Below, piece after piece: positions 22,477 to 25,290 of a DNA stretch of 25,290 nt. Location of the stretch: the NCBI GenBank assembly GCA_964425595.1, contig CAYRMW010000037.1:1-25290 (forward strand). Reading direction: 5' to 3'. Source of the stretch: Caccovicinus sp964425595 (lineage in GTDB: Bacteria; Bacillota; Clostridia; Lachnospirales; Lachnospiraceae). A program made the translations under genes and the position numbers. Under the pieces are notes generated by a model. That model made no database searches and was not told where the DNA came from. It was given only the letters and a program-made list of their open reading frames with translations. Numbering within the stretch: position 1 is the first letter of the stretch; every line of letters starts with the position of its first letter.

Positions 22477-22495
22477 TGCACGGCGGCAACGTGCA
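22477..22495. promoter_or_regulatory. Inverted repeat at the predicted transcription start
   Basis: TGCAC (22477-22481) and GTGCA (22491-22495) are separated by 9 bp and lie on the predicted start site. A repressor operator at +1 is possible; short palindromes of this size also arise by chance. Confidence 0.35.
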
Positions 22496-22521
22496 CTATA
22501 TCGATTAAGGAAGTGACGGGA

Positions 22522-22602
22522 TTGAAGCATCACAGATTTTGGGCATGGGCCGCAATTTTCTGCTTTTTGATGACCATTTATACCGGTTACCGACATAAGT
22601 AG
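22522..22602 (+). CDS. 26-aa single-pass membrane microprotein (DUF6219-like)
   Basis: TTG 22522 opens a 27-codon frame to TAG 22600-22602. It encodes MKHHRFWAWAAIFCF followed by LMTIYTGYRHK: a basic head, one hydrophobic span of about 16-18 residues and a basic tail. AAGGA (22507-22511) is 10 nt upstream; an in-frame GTG at 22513 is an alternative but abuts the Shine-Dalgarno. The pattern W-A-(x)-CFLMTIYTGY matches my memory of small clostridial proteins called DUF6219; that name is not certain. It lies between the operon promoter and the next gene, only 21 nt upstream of it, so it is probably co-expressed with the ATPase. It may be a small regulatory subunit. Confidence 0.6.
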   Translation: MKHHRFWAWAAIFCFLMTIYTGYRHK

Positions 22603-22623
22603 GACGAATCAGGAGGAATGACG

Positions 22624-22920
22624 ATGTTTGAGAAAGAATTACTGAAAAAGATAGGAATTTTTGCCGGCGGTGTTCTGTTCGGTACAGCCGGAATGAAGGT
22701 ACTGGGCAGCACAGACGCCAAGAAGATGTATGTTAATTGCCTGGCGGCTGGCCTGCGGGCAAAGGACTGCGTGATGACCACGGCGGTCAACATCCAGGAG
22801 AATGCGGAGGATATCCTGGCGGAGGCCAAGGAGATCAACCGCCAGAGAGGCGAGGAAACCTTCGAGGACGAAGGAGAGACGGCAGGAGAAGAGAAGGCGG
22901 AAGAGAATCAGGCAGAGTAG
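22624..22920 (+). CDS. DUF6110 family protein
   Basis: This 98-aa protein begins MFEKELLKKIGIFAGGVLFG, with a short hydrophobic or amphipathic N-terminal segment (about 9-30). It continues STDAKKMYVNCLAAGLRAKD, a helical middle with two cysteines (about C39 and C50), and an acidic Glu-rich tail (about 75-98). This matches DUF6110 proteins, which I recall next to HMA-domain P-type ATPases in clostridia. Function is unknown. I chose ATG 22624 because AGGAGG (22611-22616) is 7 nt upstream; ATG 22618 is one base from it. The second and third genes of the operon are separated by 112 nt with a strong hairpin. Confidence 0.8.
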   Translation: MFEKELLKKIGIFAGGVLFGTAGMKVLGSTDAKKMYVNCLAAGLRAKDCVMTTAVNIQENAEDILAEAKEINRQRGEETFEDEGETAGEEKAEENQAE

Positions 22921-22980
22921 GCAGAGGAAGCGGCATGGACCGGTCGGCGGTTCGTGCTGCTTTTGCTTCATGCCCGGGGA

Positions 22981-23012
22981 GCCGGGACCGGCTGCTTAAG
23001 CAGCCGCCCGGC
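22981..23012 (+). other. Strong GC-rich hairpin before the ATPase gene
   Basis: CGGCTGCTTAAGCAGCCG (22989-23006) is a perfect 18-bp palindrome that folds as a 7-bp stem with a TTAA loop. GCCGGG (22981-22986) and CCCGGC (23007-23012) extend it past a 2-nt bulge. The ATPase Shine-Dalgarno (AAAGGAG) follows within a few bases. There is no T-tract. It may protect the downstream mRNA or tune the ratio of the two proteins. Confidence 0.6.
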
Positions 23013-23032
23013 CGGAAAAGGAGATAAGAGCA

Positions 23033-25156
23033 ATGCGCTTTATAGTTAAACATGAGATCAGAGGACGGATCCGCGTCCATCTGTGCCGGCGCGCGCTGAC
23101 GATCCATCAGGCAGATGTGCTTGAGCAGCATCTGCTGATGATCCCGGGCGTACAGAAGGTACAAATTTATGAACGGACAGCGGATGCGGTCATTGTGTAT
23201 ACAGGAAATCGAGACCGGCTGACGCAGGCGATGCAGAAGACATCCCTTGAGCAGCTGATGCGGACCGTACAGGTTCCGGAGGACAGCGGAAGAGCGCTGA
23301 ACCGGGAATACAAAGAGAAACTGATCCAGCGCCTTCTGGCACGCGCCGCGGTCAAGATCTTTTTGCCGGCGCCTCTGCGGGCGGCTTCCACGGTGGTCAG
23401 GGCTGTGAGCTATATAGCAAAGGGAATCCGGTGCCTGGCCGGGGGGAGATTAGAAGTGGAGGTTCTGGATGCCACGGCGATCACGGTCTCCCTGTTCAGG
23501 CTGGATTACGATACCGCCGGTTCCATTATGTTCCTTCTGGGGATCGGTGAGCTTCTGGAAGAGTGGACGCATAAGAAGTCGATCGGTGACCTGGCCAGGA
23601 GCATGTCCTTAAACATTGATAAGGTATGGCTGAATACCGGAGGCACGCAGGTGCTTACGCCGGTATCCCGGATCGCTGCCGGAGATAAGATCACCGTCCA
23701 GGTAGGGAATGTCATCCCCTTTGACGGCGAGGTGATCTCCGGCGAGGCGATGGTGAACCAGGCTGCGCTGACCGGCGAGTCCATGCCGGTCAAAAAGGAA
23801 ACCGATTCCTACGTCTATGCGGGTACGGTGGTGGAAGAAGGAGAGCTCACCTTCTGCGTGAAAAAAGCAGCCGGCGCCACGAGATTCGAACGGATCGTGA
23901 CGATGATCGAAGAGTCCGAGAAGATGAAATCCTCGGTGGAGGGGAAGGCGGCCAGCCTGGCTGACGCGCTGGTTCCCTGGAGTCTCGGCGCCACAGCGCT
24001 TACCTGGCTGATTACCAGGAATGCAACGCGGGCGATCTCCATCCTGATGGTCGATTTTTCCTGCGCGCTGAAGCTGGCGATGCCCCTGGCCGTCCTGTCG
24101 GCCATGCGCGAGGCGGGCCAGCACCATATCACGGTGAAGGGCGGAAAATTCCTGGAAGCCGTAGCCGAGGCGGAGACGATCGTATTTGATAAGACGGGGA
24201 CGCTGACCAGAGCCTGCCCGTCCGTGGCTGAAGTGGTCGTTTTCGGCGAAAAGAATCCGAATGAGATGCTCAGGCTGGCCGCCTGCTTAGAGGAGCATTT
24301 CCCTCATTCCATGGCCAAAGCGGTGGTGGATGAGGCGATACGGCGGAAGCTGGATCACGCGGAGATGCATTCGAAAGTGGATTATATCGTGGCCCATGGC
24401 ATCGCTTCCTATGTGGGCGGCGAGCGCGTCGTGATCGGCAGCTATCATTTCGTCTTTGAGGATGAAACGTGCCGGATCCCGGAAGGGGAAGAGGGAAAAT
24501 TTAAAAATCTGAATCCGGCGTATTCCCAGCTGTATCTGGCGATCGGCGGGGTGCTGGCTGCCGTCATTTGTATCCAGGATCCGATCCGGCCGGAGACTGC
24601 CCAGGTGATCCGGGAACTGAAAAAGCTCGGCATCCGGAAGGCGGTCATGATGACCGGGGACAGCGAGCGTACGGCCGGAGCTGTGGCGCGTCAGGTCGGC
24701 GTGGATGAGTATTATTCCGAAGTGCTTCCGGAGGACAAGGCCGGTTTTGTGGAAGCGGAGAAGAGCCGGGGCAGAAAGGTGATCATGGTAGGAGACGGGA
24801 TCAATGATTCTCCGGCCCTTTCCTCCTCGGACGCGGGGATCGCCATCAGCGAAGGCGCGGCGATCGCCCGGGAGATTGCCGATATTACCGTTTCGGAAAA
24901 TGATCTGTACCGGCTGGTAGTGTTAAAAGAGATCAGCAATCGTCTCATGCGCCGCATTGACCAGAATTACCGGCAGGTGATCGGCTTTAATCTGGGCCTG
25001 ATCATCCTTGGCGTGGCGGGGATCCTCCAGCCGTCGGTCTCGGCTCTGCTCCATAATACGTCGACACTGGCAATCGGTTTAAAGAGCATGACGAATCTGA
25101 TGGAAGAAGACGCGCAGCGGCTTCCGGCAGCCGGAAAAGAGGAGAAGACGGCTTAG
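23033..25156 (+). CDS. P1B-like heavy-metal P-type ATPase with atypical motifs
   Basis: This 707-aa protein contains an N-terminal HMA-like fold (1-75) that lacks CxxC and has RGRIRVHL instead. A membrane region follows (about 105-180), then an actuator domain with TGES (247-250) and TM segments. The phosphorylation and nucleotide domains show DKTGTLT (D386), MTGDSERTAGAVA and GDGINDSPAL (587-596). Two C-terminal TM segments end the core. The intramembrane metal motif is SCALK (343-347) where most P1B pumps have CPC, SPC or TPC. The P1B HP dipeptide is PHS (424-426: EEHFPHSMAKA). The exported metal cannot be assigned; Mn, Fe or Zn are possible. AAAGGAG precedes ATG 23033. It ends the three-gene operon. 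Confidence 0.9.
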   Translation: MRFIVKHEIRGRIRVHLCRRALTIHQADVLEQHLLMIPGVQKVQIYERTADAVIVYTGNRDRLTQAMQKTSLEQLMRTVQVPEDSGRALNREYKEKLIQRLLARAAVKIFLPAPLRAASTVVRAVSYIAKGIRCLAGGRLEVEVLDATAITVSLFRLDYDTAGSIMFLLGIGELLEEWTHKKSIGDLARSMSLNIDKVWLNTGGTQVLTPVSRIAAGDKITVQVGNVIPFDGEVISGEAMVNQAALTGESMPVKKETDSYVYAGTVVEEGELTFCVKKAAGATRFERIVTMIEESEKMKSSVEGKAASLADALVPWSLGATALTWLITRNATRAISILMVDFSCALKLAMPLAVLSAMREAGQHHITVKGGKFLEAVAEAETIVFDKTGTLTRACPSVAEVVVFGEKNPNEMLRLAACLEEHFPHSMAKAVVDEAIRRKLDHAEMHSKVDYIVAHGIASYVGGERVVIGSYHFVFEDETCRIPEGEEGKFKNLNPAYSQLYLAIGGVLAAVICIQDPIRPETAQVIRELKKLGIRKAVMMTGDSERTAGAVARQVGVDEYYSEVLPEDKAGFVEAEKSRGRKVIMVGDGINDSPALSSSDAGIAISEGAAIAREIADITVSENDLYRLVVLKEISNRLMRRIDQNYRQVIGFNLGLIILGVAGILQPSVSALLHNTSTLAIGLKSMTNLMEEDAQRLPAAGKEEKTA

Positions 25157-25192
25157 GCCACTCTTTCAGGCATCCGTGGATGGATGTGTCAG

Positions 25193-25238
25193 AAAAAGAG
25201 CCTGATCTTACGAAAAAGGCAGATCAGGCTCTTGCTTG
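25193..25238. terminator. Bidirectional terminator after the ATPase gene
   Basis: AAGAGCCTGATCT (25196-25208) and AGATCAGGCTCTT (25221-25233) are a perfect 13-bp stem with a 12-nt loop. Rightward the T-content is modest (CTTGCTTGTG). Leftward the stem is followed by a T-run (complement of 25193-25197), so it should also stop leftward transcripts. Confidence 0.8.
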
Positions 25239-25245
25239 TGTCACA

Positions 25246-25275
25246 GTGAAAATAAACCCCCTGCTATGCAGGGGG
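25246..25275 (-). terminator. Terminator for a leftward gene beyond the window
   Basis: CCCCCTGC (25257-25264) and GCAGGGGG (25268-25275) form a perfect 8-bp stem with a 3-nt loop. On the minus strand it is followed by TTTATTTTC. This is the orientation expected for a gene entering from the right edge and converging with the ATPase operon. Confidence 0.65.
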
Positions 25276-25290
25276 AGGGCATCTCTTTAG

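Noticed and set aside
22462..22521. Longer TTG start (22462) for the membrane microprotein
   Set aside because: It overlaps the predicted -10 (22466-22471), so it would lie upstream of the transcript.
1..25290. tRNA, rRNA, CRISPR array, insertion sequence or prophage
   Set aside because: I saw no cloverleaf, no rRNA segment, no regularly spaced repeats with spacers, and no transposase, integrase or phage gene. The repeats found are short and local.

Overview
The window looks like a chromosomal segment of a Gram-positive gut clostridium, most likely Lachnospiraceae. This is inferred from gene families and gene order only. Coding DNA is fairly GC-rich, Shine-Dalgarno sequences are strong (AGGAGG type), and promoters are close to the sigma-A consensus. 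A clostridial-type 6S RNA, a DUF1576 membrane protein and a DUF6110-type protein all point the same way. A 100-N scaffold gap at 17732-17831 shows that this is a draft, possibly metagenomic, assembly.

Region 1 (1-3.4 kb) is branched-chain amino-acid synthesis. It holds the 3' end of ilvC with its terminator, then a LysR-type regulator divergent from leuC-leuD. The two divergent promoters overlap face to face. No leuB follows leuD; instead there is an AT-rich stretch with a doubtful 48-codon ORF. Region 2 (3.4-6.7 kb) has its own consensus promoter and carries a SleB-like cell-wall hydrolase, deoB and deoC. A 6S RNA gene follows, and its -35 box overlaps the deoC stop codon. Region 3 (6.7-12.7 kb) has an AI-2E-type permease, a long SpoIID/LytB-like protein with an unexplained N-terminal half, and a membrane H+-pyrophosphatase of the K+-independent type behind a perfect sigma-A promoter.

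Region 4 (12.7-20.6 kb) is the most distinctive part. An OmpR/PhoB-type response regulator and its histidine kinase are divergent from an operon encoding a periplasmic-type adaptor, an RND transporter and two TolC-like proteins, which is a tripartite-pump set in what looks like a monoderm. The shared intergenic region has TTCATC direct repeats in an 11-bp register that ends just before the efflux -10 box, a good candidate for the regulator's operator. The operon looks damaged or mis-assembled: the adaptor and the first TolC-like protein each lack an internal segment in frame, the RND gene has the gap, and the second TolC-like gene has a frameshift and a nonsense codon.

Region 5 (20.6-25.3 kb) has a leftward DUF1576 membrane protein and a rightward orphan 96-aa gene. 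It ends with an operon that has its own promoter and encodes a 26-aa membrane microprotein, a DUF6110-like protein and a P1B-like ATPase with unusual motifs (SCALK in the membrane, PHS in place of HP, no CxxC in the N-terminal domain). I think this operon and the two-component/RND/TolC locus are the best candidates for under-described systems. The right edge has hairpins whose T-tracts lie on the minus strand, so the next gene probably converges on this operon.
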